Of a stretch of DNA of 64,000 bases, positions 42,801-53,416 are shown in pieces. Both the position numbers and the translations under genes were made by a program. The notes under the pieces are model-generated. The model ran no database searches. It was not told the DNA's origin and saw only the letters and a list, made by a program, of their open reading frames with translations. Within the stretch, counting starts at the first letter, position 1. Each line of letters starts with the position of its first letter. The DNA comes from Corydoras sp. C115. Taxonomy: Eukaryota; Chordata; Actinopteri; Siluriformes; Callichthyidae. The DNA lies in the NCBI GenBank assembly GCA_019802505.1, contig JAFMOC010000585.1, positions 110,001 through 174,000 on the forward strand, written 5' to 3'.

Positions 42801-45800
42801 CGGTGTGGATGGTTTTGGTGGTGGTGGTGGAGGTGGAGGAGATGGTGGTGGAGGAGATGGTGGTGGTGGAGATGGTGGAGGAGATGGAGGTGGAGGAGAT
42901 GGAGGTGGAGGAGATGGAGGTGGAGGAGATGGAGGTGGTGGTGGAGATGGAGGTGGAGGAGATGGAGGTGGTGGTGGAGATGGTGGTGGAGGAGATGGAG
43001 GTGGTGGTGGAGATGGTGGTGGTGGAGATGGAGGTGGTGGAGATGGAGGTGGAGATGGTGGTGGAGATGGTGGTGGAGATGGTGGAGGTGGAGATGGTGG
43101 TGGTGGTGGTGGAGATGGTGGTGGAGGTGGTGGTGGAGATGGTGGAGATGGTGGTGGAGGTGGAGATGGTGGAGGTGGAGATGGTGGAGGTGGAGATGGT
43201 GGAGGTGGTGGAGATGGAGGTGGAGGTGGAGATGGTGGAGGTGGTGATGGTGGAGGTGGAGATGGTGGAGGAGATGGAGATCGAGGTGGTGGAGGTGGTG
43301 GTGGTGGTGCACTCGCTCACCTCCACGGCATTGTAGGCCTCTAAGAACATGTCCTTGGAGCTGACGCTGCAGTAGATGCAGCCCATGGTCATGAAGAGGC
43401 AGAAGGAGAAGAAGTAGCGGTGGTTGAAGTGACCCACGCAGTTATTTAACCACGCTGCGGCGAGGGGGGCGGGGTTAAAGAGAAACACGGGAGCGGCCGA
43501 TTGGCTCCTGCGAACGACTGCAAAAAAACGACAAAGGATACGGCAGTGGTGGTCCATCTTCAGAACACACCTGTAAAAAAAAAAAAAAAGGTAACGTTAC
43601 ATATATACAATACATTATACAATACACTGTTTATTCATTCATTCATTATCTCCCACTTTATCTTCTATTAGGGTCGGGGGGGGGTTCCCCATGCCCATGC
43701 AGGGGAGAACGTCTCGGGCGCTGGGCAGATACACCCAGGACAGGGCGCCAATCCATCACTGGGCACACACTCACTCACACAGACACACTCTATATGGGGC
43801 AATTTGGAGAACTCAATGGACTTGATCCATGTTTTTGGACTGTGGGAGGAAACCGGAGAACCCGGAGGAAACCCACGCGGACACGGAGGAGAACATGGAA
43901 ACTCCACCCAGATGGGGATTCGAAGCGGGAATCCCTAGTGCTGAGAGGAGAACATGCCAAACCACTAAGCCACCGTGCCGCCCTGCTTCTGTTTAATTAA
44001 TTGAATTTACATACATTTACATTTACGCGGCACGGTGGCTTAGTGGTTTAGCATGTTCTCCTCTCAGCGCTAGGGATTCCCGGTTCGAATCCCCATCTGG
44101 GTGGAGTTTCCCTGTTCTCCCCGTATCCGCGTGGGTTTCCTCCGGGTTCTCCGGTTTCCTCCCACAGTCCAAAAACATGGATCAAGTCAATTGAGTTCTC
44201 CAAATTGCCCCATATAGAGTGTGTGTGTGTGTGAGTGAGTGTGTGCCCAGTGATGGATTGGCGCCCTGTCCTGGGTGTATCTGCCCAGCGCCCGAGACGT
44301 TCTCCCCTGGATGGGCATGAGGAACCCCCCCGCGACCCTAATAGAGGATAAAGCGGGAGATAATGAATGAATTATATTTTTTTTCTAAAACAGGTATTTG
44401 TTAAATTTGTTAATTTTTTTGCACATATGGAGGCGTCTCTAATAAAGTGGCCGGTGGGTGGGCCTCCTGAGAACCGAGGACGGAACGTGTACCTGTTACA
44501 GATGCTGCAGTGATGCGTCCTGGCCGGTTTGGGAACGATGCACTTCTTGCACATGGTCACGGTCGGAACGTCGCTTCGCTCCTGGAACACAGACACGCCC
44601 CCACGTGGCCGCGTGCAGTTACTGACCTACGATCCGAGGATCTGCGAGAGTTCGGGGTTCTCGGTCCCAATGTCTACGGTGAGGCGCTCGTACCTGTGGA
44701 GGACACCCGGGGGAGGTGCTGATGGCCTTGTAGTAGTGGAAGACCACCATGAGCAGGTTCCAGTGTCCGTAGCAGAGGTGCCAGAGGATCCAGTGGGTGG
44801 GGTAAGTGTGCAGGATGCGGGGCAGGACACAGAGGTACACGATCAGCACCACCGAGCTGGTGAGGGCCATCACCAAGCACACGAACACCTGAGACAGGAG
44901 AACGGCGGGGGACAGGAGAACGGGGGGGGGGGGGGACAGGAACCGCGTCCCAAATGAACAACAACATCTCCATATTCCATCATACTGTAACGGAGAGACT
45001 CCGCCCCCACGTTCTGAGTAACTCTCCAAGTTCTCCATGTCTTCACATCTTTAACTTAGGATCCACAGACTCACCACCCTGCCCAGCGATAGATTGCCCC
45101 CCTGTCCTGGGTGTATCTGCCCAGCGCCCGAAACGTTCTTCCCTGGATGAGCATGGGGAACCCCCCCTGTGCGACCCTAATATAGGATAAAGCTGAAGAT
45201 AATGGATGGATGGATGGACTCACCACCCCAAACCAGCGACAGATTGCCCCCCTGTCTTGGGAGTATCTGCCCAGCGCCCGAAATGTTCTCCCCTGGATGG
45301 GCATGGGGAACCCCCCCCCCCCCCCCCCCCCCGCGACCCTAATATAGGATAAAGCAGAAGATGACGGATGGACTTACCACCCCAAACCAGCGATAGATTG
45401 CCCCCCTGTCCTGGGTGTATCTGCCCAGCGCCCGAAACGTTCTCCCCTGGATGGGCATGTGGAAAACCCCCCCCCCCAACCGCGCCCCTAATATATAGGA
45501 TAAAGCTGAAGATAATGGATGGACGGATGGATGGACTTACCACCCCAAACCAGTGATAGATTGCCCCCCCTGTCCTGGGTGTATCTGCCCAGCGCCCGAA
45601 ATGTTCTTCCCTGGATGGGCATGGGGAACCCTTCCCCCTCCACGACCCTAATAGAGGATAAAGCAGAAGATAATGGATGGACGGATGGACGGATGGATGG
45701 ATGGATGGACTCACCACCCCAAACCAGCGACAGATTGCCCCCCTGTCTTGGGTGTATCTGCCCAGCGCCCGAAACGTTCTCCCCTGGATGGGCATGGGGA

Positions 45801-45843
45801 AGCCCCCCCAACCGCGACCCTAATAGAGGATAAAGCAGAAGAT

Positions 45844-45880
<37 letters not shown>

Positions 45881-46589
45881 ACTCACCACCCCAAACCAGT
45901 GATAGATTGCCCCCCTGTCCTGGGTCTATCTGCCCAGCACCCGAAACGTTCTCCCCTGGATGGGCATGGGCAACCCCCCCCCCCGCAACCCTAATATAGG
46001 ATAAAGCGGAAGATAATGGATGGACGGATGGATGGACTCACCACCCCAAACCAGTGATAGATTGCCCCCCCTGTCTTGGGAGTATCTGCCCAGCGCCCAA
46101 AACGTTCTCCCCTGGATGGGCATGGGGAAACCCCCCCCCCCCCGCGACCCTAATATAGGATAAAGCGATGCAGATAATGGATGGGACTCACCACCCCAAA
46201 CCAATGATAGATTACCCCCCTGTAACTGGGTGTATCTGCCCAGCGCCCAAAACGTTCTCCCCTGGACGGGCATGTGGAACCCCCCCCGCGACCCTAATAT
46301 ATAGGATAAAGCTGAAGATAATGGATGGATGGACGGATGGACTCACCACCCCAAACCAGCGCGTCAGGTTATCCACCAACCAGTAGACCGGCTCGAAGAC
46401 GCAGTCCAGCACCGTGTCCCAGGTGGTGAGAACGTTGAAGTACAACGAGTTCCGGATCACCGTCCCATAATTCCAGAGGTCCAGGAGGGCGACGTGCCGC
46501 GTCTCATGTCCCCGCCGCCGGCGGCACAGGCGGAGCCAGCGCACCGAGAGGCGCATGAGTCTGGAGAAATGGCACCTCCAGCTGCGCAT
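39870..46589 (-). CDS. zdhhc16: Palmitoyltransferase ZDHHC16, 9 coding exons, 355 aa
   Basis: Exons, minus strand: 46347-46589, 44694-44888, 44493-44581, 43542-43570, 43321-43454, 42675-42760, 42462-42585, 41343-41413 and 39870-39966. Phases close to 356 codons including stop. Recognised stretches: FEPVYWLVDNLTRWFGV (end of exon 1), CKKCIVPKPARTHHCSICNR, CVLKMDHHC, WLNNCVGHFNHRYFFSF, ERHINRKERRRL, FRNPYHSGG and SHWLTRVLLPSGH. The DHHC motif is residues 182-185 with catalytic Cys185. Four hydrophobic segments lie at about 82-103, 113-138, 199-216 and 253-276. ZDHHC16 is an ER palmitoyltransferase acting on targets such as phospholamban and ZDHHC6 (family knowledge). The 16-residue segment that the longer human isoform has after the fourth DHHC-domain exon was not found. 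An acceptor-like TAG before 46597 implies an upstream noncoding exon. Start: first ATG of the conserved frame. Confidence 0.95.
40196..41215 (-). repeat. Tandem duplication (about 455 bp) containing SINE A, zdhhc16 intron 8
   Basis: The flank GTAAAGTTGCATTGTGCCCT ... CTGAGGAATG recurs at about 40221, 40674 and 41127. The first two are followed by a minus-strand SINE A (40306-40628, 40760-41090); the third has the flank only. Both SINEs share the same internal deletion around TCTATACTCTAATTGAC, so duplication followed insertion. Confidence 0.88.
41788..42440 (+). mobile_element. Two SINE A copies head to tail, zdhhc16 intron 7
   Basis: Copies 41788-42132 and 42146-42440 are joined by AATAATAAACAGGGTGGCGG, a duplicate of the flank before the first. 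The second ends abruptly at GGGCATGGGGA, about 25 bp from the exon 7 donor. Confidence 0.88.
42812..43312. repeat. GGT/GGA/GAT minisatellite filling zdhhc16 intron 5
   Basis: About 500 bp built from GGTGGTGGAGATGGAGGTGGAGGA-like trinucleotide strings (3-bp register with a longer irregular period). It spans nearly the whole intron between exon 5 (ends 43321) and exon 6 (starts 42760). The G-rich strand is the template strand of zdhhc16. All long open frames here are low-complexity artefacts. Confidence 0.93.
43455..43541 (-). other. zdhhc16: 87-nt in-frame intron just after the zdhhc16 active-site cysteine
   Basis: GTATCC donor and CGCCGCAG acceptor. Removing it restores DHHC-PWLNNCVGH. The intron is a multiple of three and has no stop in frame, so retention would replace the proline with 30 residues rather than end the protein. 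Exon 4 on its other side is only 29 nt. Confidence 0.85.
43635..44372. mobile_element. Inverted SINE A pair, head to head, zdhhc16 intron 3
   Basis: Minus copy 43635-43985 and plus copy 44031-44372, both full length, about 45 bp apart. The minus copy may have a CTGTTTA duplication. Confidence 0.9.
45062..46346 (-). repeat. Satellite of SINE 3' part plus zdhhc16 exon end and splice donor
   Basis: Units of about 150-174 bp, each made of the SINE A 3' half, a GGAT repeat and GACTCACCACCCCAAACCAG. The last piece equals, on the minus strand, the final 13 bases of coding exon 1 (CTGGTTTGGGGTG) and its donor GTGAGT. Copies of the donor lie at 45218-45223, 45372-45377, 45535-45540, 45709-45714, 45881-45886, 46036-46041 and 46186-46191; the genuine one is 46341-46346. 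A truncated eighth copy is near 45070. Two copies read GTAAGT. Confidence 0.92.
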
Positions 46590-47330
46590 CCCGCTTCCTA
46601 AAACACACACCCCGGGCTTTTTACACCCGCAGAACGTCCTGCCCCCACACCCCCCACACCCCCCCCCCACTCATTATCACATGAGTAATGATAAACAAAC
46701 CCAATTTAATCTAAAGCACCTCATGACATCACCACCTCTGACCAATCTCACCTCGTTTTCAGACTCGCAGCCTCATGAAAGGGGGTCGGCGTGAAGTCGC
46801 CGCGCTCTGGTCAGCGCTCTGGTCAGCGCTCCGGTCAGCGCTCCGGTCAGCGGCGCTCCATCCCCCCCGCCTCACCGCCGAGCATCTGATCGACAGAAGG
46901 GCGCCGGTTTAATTAAGGCCGAGGGTAACGAGGGTGGAACGAAGAGGAGGGGAAAGTGGAGCGGGACGAAAGACGAGCTTCGGAATATTTCATCCGTTTC
47001 AAACCTATAAACTTTCCGTCGCAGAGCCGAACCCGAGTCGGGGGGTGGGGGGGGGGAGGTGGAGGTGGGTGGAGGGGGGGGGGGGGGGGCGAGTAACTCA
47101 GCCCTGCAGTAATTTCCTCGGGAACCTGAGACGCCATCGGACGCGGCTCCTCGCACATCTTGTAAGGGACCGGCTCCTGAATATTTCAGGCAATTTCAAA
47201 AATGTAGGACGACGGAGGAGACGGGATAGGACTCGGCAATCTGCTTAAGTACCCCCGGGGGCCCTCATCCGGAACGCCGAGATCAAAGACCTGTTCTGCA
47301 GATGAGGACCTGGAGGGGCGCGAGATGATG
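46590..47330 (-). promoter_or_regulatory. Likely zdhhc16 5' region
   Basis: GC- and CpG-rich DNA upstream of the first coding exon. A 12-bp tandem repeat (GGTCAGCGCTCY) lies at about 46801-46856 and long G runs at about 47041-47090. No first-exon boundary can be set. Confidence 0.4.
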
Positions 47331-47404
47331 GGATGGTAACACCTGGTTCCACTGTGTGGACCGAAGGTTGGACACTCGTGAAGTCATGATGCGTCCTGCG
47401 AAGG

Positions 47405-47930
47405 TTCGGACTCACAATCGCCGTTCTAATTCATCCCAAATGTATATAATGAGGGCGGCGCGGTGGCTTAGTGGTTTAGCATGTTCTCCTCTCAGCGCTA
47501 GGGAGTCCCGGTTCGAATCCCCATCTGGGTGGAGTTTCCATGTCCTCCCCGTGTCCGCGTGGGTTTCCTCCGGGTTCTCCGGTTTGCTTCCACAGTCCAA
47601 ATCAAGTCAATTGAGTTCTCCAAATTGCCCCATATAGAGTGTGAGTGAGTGTGTGTCCAGTGATAGATTGCCCCCCCTGTCCTGGGTGTATCTGCCCAGC
47701 GCCCGAAACGTTCTCCCCTGGATGGGATGGGGAACCCCCCCCCCACTTCGACCCTAATAGAGGATAAAGCTGAAGATAATGAGGTTAAGGTCAGGACTCT
47801 CACCCAACCCTGTCTTTATGAGATCACAGTGAAAGAGAAAAGGGCCTTCCCTATACTGTTTACAGAACATGTTATGCATACAGTTCGTAGGACTTGTGGT
47901 TAATGTAGCAGCCTTGTACCAGCTAGATAG
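47405..47930 (+). mobile_element. MITE fragment interrupted by SINE A with target duplication
   Basis: The SINE at about 47452-47785 splits the MITE phrase ATTCATCCCAAATG...AATGAGG / TTAAGGTCAGGACTCT. ATAATGAGG is present on both sides. The MITE continues to AGGGCCTTCCCTATACTGTT. Confidence 0.75.
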
Positions 47931-48450
47931 ACCCAGGACAGGGCGCCAATCTATCGCTGGGCACACACTCATACACACAGACACACTCTATTTGGGGCAA
48001 TTTTGGAGAACTCAATTGACCTTGATCCATGTTTTTGGACTGTGGGAAGAAACCGGAGAACCCGGAGGAAACCCACGCGGACACGGGGAGGACATGGAAA
48101 CTCCACCCAGATGGGGATTCGAACCGGGAATTCCTAGCGCTAAGAGGAGAACATACTAAACCACCATGCCACCCCAAATTATTTATACATTTATAAATAA
48201 AATGCATTATTATTATTATTATTATTATTATTCATTCATTCATTATCTTCCGCTTTATCCTCTATTAGGGTCACGGGGGGGTTCCCCATGCCCATTCAGG
48301 GGAGAACGTTTCGGGCGCTGGGCAGATAGACCCAGGACAGGACGCCAATCCATCGCTGGGCACACACTCACTCACTCACACACACACACTCTATATGGGG
48401 CAATTTTGGAGAATTCAATTGACTTGATCCATGTTTTTGGATTGGTTCGA
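47925..48450 (-). mobile_element. Two truncated SINE A copies
   Basis: 47925-48176 lacks the tail half; 48231-48450 has the tail but lacks the head. A TATTAT repeat lies between. A different tRNA-SINE scrap (GGTTCGATTCTCGATCCC) follows at about 48445-48560. Confidence 0.82.
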
Positions 48451-48924
48451 TTCTCGATCCCAAAAATACTCTGGCTGAAGTGCCCTTGGGCAAGGCACCT
48501 AACCCTAATTGCCCCCCTCGGGCGCCGTATACAGTGCTGCCCACCGCTCCGGACATGTGTGTACTGTATATTATGTGTGTGTGTGAGGGGGTGGGGGGTA
48601 AATGTGGGGCTATGGGGGGAGGAGCAGCAGTATGAGGGTTGAAGATGTTTAAGGAAAGATGTTAAGGTGGCGGAGCAGCGGCGGCGACGTTTGAAGGACA
48701 GAAACCCGAACCGGCTCCGGGCTCCGGCCCCGCCACTGTGAGTGACAGATTCGGGCCCTCGGCTCGACGGGGCGCATCGTCTCCACTTTCCCTCCTGATC
48801 AAAAGTTAAAATTTAAAAGACCTGCTGTATGAGGAGGTCACAGGAGGGACGCAGTCACCTTTAATATACCCTCACTGGCCACTTTATTAGAGACACCACC
48901 CTGTTTCTATACCCACTATTTATA

Positions 48925-49635
48925 AATTTCCATCCATCCATCGTCTTCTGCTTTAGGGTCGTGGGGGGGGGGGTTCCCCATGCCCATCCAGGGGAAAACG
49001 TCTCGGGCGCTGGGCAGATACACCCAGGACAGGGGGGCAATCTATCACTGGGCACACACTCACTCACACACACACACTCTATATGGGGCAATTTGGAGAA
49101 TTCAATTGACCTTGATCCATGTTTTTGGACTGTGGGAGGAAACCGGAGAACCCGGAGGAAACCCACGCGGACATGGGGAGGACATGGAAACTCCACCCAG
49201 ATGGGGATTCGAAGCGGGAATCCCTAGTGCTGAGAGGAGAACATGCTAAACCAAATTATTTATACATTTATAAATAAAATGCATTATTATTATATTCATT
49301 CATTCATAATCTCCCGCTTTATCCTCTATTAGGGTCGTGGGGGGGGGTTCCCCATGCCCATCCAGGGGAGAACGTTTCGGGATACACCCAGGACAGGGCG
49401 CCGATCCATCGCTGGGCACACACTCACACAGACACACACACTCTATATGGGGCAATTTGGAGAACTCAATTGACCTGATCCATGTTTTTGGACTGTGGGA
49501 GGAAACCGGAGAACCCGGAGGAAACCAACACACACAGGGAGAACATGGAAACTCCACCCAGATGGGGATTCGAACCAGGAATCCCTAGCGCTGAGAGGAG
49601 AACATGCCAAACCACTAAGCCACCGTGCCACCCCA
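48925..49635 (-). mobile_element. Two SINE A copies head to tail
   Basis: Copies 48925-49253 (headless) and 49295-49635. The link between them, AATTATTTATACATTTATAA, also lies between the SINEs at 48178-48230, showing that flank and SINE moved or were duplicated together. Confidence 0.85.
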
Positions 49636-49671
49636 TTAATAATATAAACAGTAAAAAATAAACTAAAACGA

Positions 49672-49958
49672 GCAGCACGGTGGCAAAGTGGTTTAGCATG
49701 TTCTCCTCAGCGCTGGGATTCCAGGTTCCAATCCCGATCTGGATGGAGTTTGCATGTTCTCCCCGTGTCCTCGCACAGTCCAAAAACATTGGATTCCCTT
49801 AAATCCCTTAAACATCAAGATTCCCTTGAATGCTCTAAATTGCCCCATATAGTGTCTGTGTGAGTGAGTGTGTGCACAGTGATAGATTGCCCCGCTGTCC
49901 TGGGTGTATCTGCCCAGCGCCCGAAACGTTCTCCCCTGGATGGGCATGGGGAACCCAC
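49672..49958 (+). mobile_element. Diverged SINE A
   Basis: All blocks are recognisable but the core is shortened and the poly-C site and tail are missing. Confidence 0.8.
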
Positions 49959-51289
49959 GATTAATTTTACTTTTTTGACAGATTATCTTCGACGTCGTCG
50001 TGATGACGTCACGTCGCCAAAAGCACGCGCAGCCGGTTCTAAAAAAAAACCGTACGGAACACAGTATCGTTGACCGTTTTTTTTTTTTTTTTGTTTTTTT
50101 TTTTAATGTTTTATTTCCACCGCAGCGTCGTCGACTTCTTTATTTTTATTTGATAGTTTGTTAAATTTCCAACATCCGCGGGGTCCGAATCGAACCGCTC
50201 GTGCGTTACGTTTCACGCTTTTAAAGGCATTTTTCAGCGGGTTAAGAACAGGAAGAAATGACGTCAGAGAACTCACCGGCTCACGTGTCAGTCACGCACG
50301 CGCCCCGCCATCGATTAATTATCGAATAATCGGATTATTCGGTTGATATTCTCTAATATTGCTCGTTGTTCAGGTAACTGTTCAGTTACTAAGGCGTGGA
50401 TTTCAATATAAAAGTCTCAGTCCGGAATTCAATGTCCAACTCGCCCTTGTGCACTTTCCCTAAACCCTTCAGAAAAAACCCTAGATCCTTTTATTCAACG
50501 CACGGCAGTCATCGCCATGACATTTTAAACGTTCTTAAACAAAAAGTTTTTCTTTTTTTGTTCTTACAAAATGCAAAGTGTAGTTATTTTAAAGAGTAAA
50601 GAGGATTTTTTTTAATTAATACTCATCAGAGAAACACGTTCTTGAACATTAAGACATTTTTTTGTGTGTATTAAACATAATGTTCGGGTAAATGTTATCA
50701 CATCCTATAATATTAAGGGGAAATATCCTTTAAAAAATAAATAAATATCAATAATATAATATGGTTTTTCATCATTCATTCAATTACCGCTTTTATCCTA
50801 TATTAGGGTGCGGTGGGGTTTTGCCCATCCAGGGGGAGAACGTTTCAGGCGCTGGGCAGATACACCCAAAATCCCATCGCTGGGCATATCACTCACACAG
50901 ACACACTCTTATGGGGCAATTTTTGAGAATTATTAAATATATGTTTTACCGTGGGAGGAAACCGGAGAACCCGGAGGAAATATGGAAATATATTCGAACC
51001 GGGAATATATGAGAGGATATATAATATTATATATATATTTAAAAAATATATAAATTATATATATATAAATCCTCTCATGTCTAGGGATTCCCGGTTCGGA
51101 TCCCCATCTGGGTGGAGTTTTCATGTTCTCCCCGTGTCTGCGTGGGCTTCCTCCGGGTTCTCTGTTTTCTTCCCACAGTCCAAAAACATGGTTCAAGTCA
51201 ATTGAATACTCAATTCAACCCACACGTAAAGACGTAAAGACCAAAAATAAAAAATAAACTTATTTACTTATGTGAAAGGGGCGGTGTCT
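49959..51289. other. No gene; AT-rich DNA with decayed SINE pieces
   Basis: Decayed minus SINE A at about 50770-51018 and a plus fragment at 51080-51215 flank a short ATATAT palindrome. The rest, including T runs at 50080-50105, shows no exon. Confidence 0.5.
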
Positions 51290-51441
51290 TTAAGGTCGCT
51301 ATGGTTACGGCTTGCGCGTCACTAGAGGCGCATTGACGTCATTGCAGGTCGGAAGGTTTCCGGTGAAGCGGGGCGGCTGGCGGATCGACTCTGAACGTCT
51401 GCAGCCTGCGGCGGGAAACGGCGGCCGATTTCACGCGTTCG
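51290..51441 (+). promoter_or_regulatory. prkar1a: prkar1a promoter and probable noncoding exon 1
   Basis: A CpG-rich block holds a perfect CRE (51334-51341) and GC boxes (GGGGCGG near 51370). It ends in a strong donor, CG|GTGAGA, after 51441. The coding exon at 54109 begins right after a CAG acceptor with 27 nt of leader before its ATG, so an upstream noncoding exon is required; this is the best fit. Confidence 0.6.
51334..51341. promoter_or_regulatory. Consensus cAMP response element TGACGTCA
   Basis: A perfect palindromic CREB/ATF site about 100 bp upstream of the proposed exon 1 donor of the PKA regulatory-subunit gene. Function is inferred. Confidence 0.55.
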
Positions 51442-51788
51442 GTGAGAAACGGAGCTTAATTAATTAATTAGCGAGCACGCGGGAGTCGCCGAGGAGTCGC
51501 CGCGCTGTCCAAACGCTCCGAAAAAGCGCTAAAAGCGAGGCGTTACGGCGTGCCGTGGCTCGATCCCGAATCGCCGATCGCTTCCTGCATCAGCGCCCTA
51601 CCCTCGCCTCAGGACGGGGCCTCCCGTCAGTGCACTTCTGATTGGCTGTGCGCGGATTGGGATACGGCCCGAGCTGTTTGTTTATACAGACGTGAACATG
51701 GCGGCGACGCTGCGGCCTTTTTCTGCTTCTGTTTTTTTTAATAAAAAAATATTTTTTTAAAGGTTTAATCTGTTAAAGCTGCGTTTTA

Positions 51789-53416
51789 AACATCACTCGT
51801 TTTATTATATCTGTAAACGAAATGCAAATGGAAAAGCATTATTTAAATTTAAGAGGAGAATCGCAAAGGAAAAAAAAACAAAATGTACAATTTATCAATA
51901 TCTTTCTTTTTTATTATAATAAACTTGTCGCGCTTGTAATTAAAATGACTAATGTCTGTAGTATTTATGATAATATAAAATATTTGTTATTTATTTGATG
52001 ATTGATATTGTTTCCAGTGCGGAATCGTGGAATCTGTAGCTGTTCCAGGTTTAAGGAAGATTTTTTTTAAATAATAATCCAGACATTCGATTAATTATTA
52101 CTATTTATAAGGTTGACTTACAATTAATAATTCTGTACCTTTAGTACCCAATAGATGGGCTTTGTAGTTCTGTAATTACAGTCTGTAGTCCGTCTGTGTC
52201 TGTACTCACACCGAGAAACAGACGGACTACAGACTGTAATTACAGAACTACAAAGTCCATCTATTGAGTACTATAGGTACAGAATTAAGAAAGTCTTAAT
52301 AAACCTTATAAATAGTAATAATTAATGGAATGTCTGGATTATTATAAAAATATTTTATATTATCATAAATACTACAGACATTAGTCATTTTATTTACAAG
52401 CACTACAAGTTTATTATTTTTTTTTTTTCGTACTCGCTGATATTGATAAATTGTACATTTTGTTTTTTCCTTTTGCGATTCTCCTCTTAATTTAAATAAT
52501 GCTTTCCATTTTCATTTCGTTTTCAGAGATAAAACGAGTGATGTAATTACAGAACTACAAAGCCCATCTATTGAGTACTATAGGTACAGAATTAAGAAAG
52601 TCAACCTTATAAAGTGTAATAATTAATCGAATGTCTGGATTATTATAAAAAAAATCTTCCTTAAACCTGGAACAGCTACAGATTCCACGATTCCGCACTG
52701 GAAACAATATCGATCATCGAATATTAACATTATAATAAATACTACAGACATTAGTCATTTTAATTACAGACACTACAAGTTTATTATAATATTTTTTTTC
52801 GTACTCGCTGATATTGATAAATTGTACATTTAGTTTTTTTCCTTTGCGATTCTCCTCTTAATTTAAATAATGCCTTCCATTTGCATTTTGTTTTCAGAGA
52901 TAATAAAACGAGTGATGTAATTACAGAACTACAAAGTCCATCTATTGAGTATTACAGGTACAGAATTAAGAAAGTCAACTTTATAAAGTGTAATAATTAA
53001 TCGAATGTCTGGATTATTATAAAAAAAAAAAATCTTCCTTAAACCTGGAACAGCTACAGATTCCACGATTCCGCACTGGAAACAATATCGATCATCGAAT
53101 ATTAACATTATCATAAATACTACAGACATTAGTCATTTTAATTACAAACACTACAAGTTTATTATAATATTTTTTTTCGTACTCGCTGATATTGATATAT
53201 TGTACATTTTGTTTTTTTCCTTTTGCGATTCTCCTCTTAATTTAAATAATGCCTTCCATTTGCATTTCGTTTACAGAGATAATAAAACGAGTGATGTAAT
53301 TACAGAACTACAAAGCCCATCTATTGAGTACTATAGGTACAGAATTAAGAAAGTCAAATTTATAAAGTGTAATAATTAATCGAATGTCTGGATTATTATA
53401 AGAAATCTTCCTTAAA
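51789..53416. repeat. Foldback plus tandem repeat in prkar1a intron 1
   Basis: Left arm about 51789-52197 is inverted relative to 52215-52546, around a short centre near 52198-52214 (GTCCGTCTGT / ACAGACGGAC). The right arm unit is then repeated head to tail at 52547-52918 and 52919-53296 (about 372-378 bp) and partly at 53297-53416. The first right-arm unit lacks about 85 bp present in the others. Units begin GTAATTACAGAACTACAAAG. No coding capacity. Confidence 0.88.

Noticed and set aside
42679..43557. Long Thr/Ser-, His- or Gly-rich open frames
   Set aside because: Translation of the trinucleotide array; only the flanking zdhhc16 exon segments are real.
48166..48642. 158-residue open frame
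   Set aside because: Built from a SINE tail half and an unrelated SINE scrap.
50003..50268. Further TGACGTCA motifs
   Set aside because: They lie in AT-rich DNA with no nearby first exon, unlike the one at 51334.
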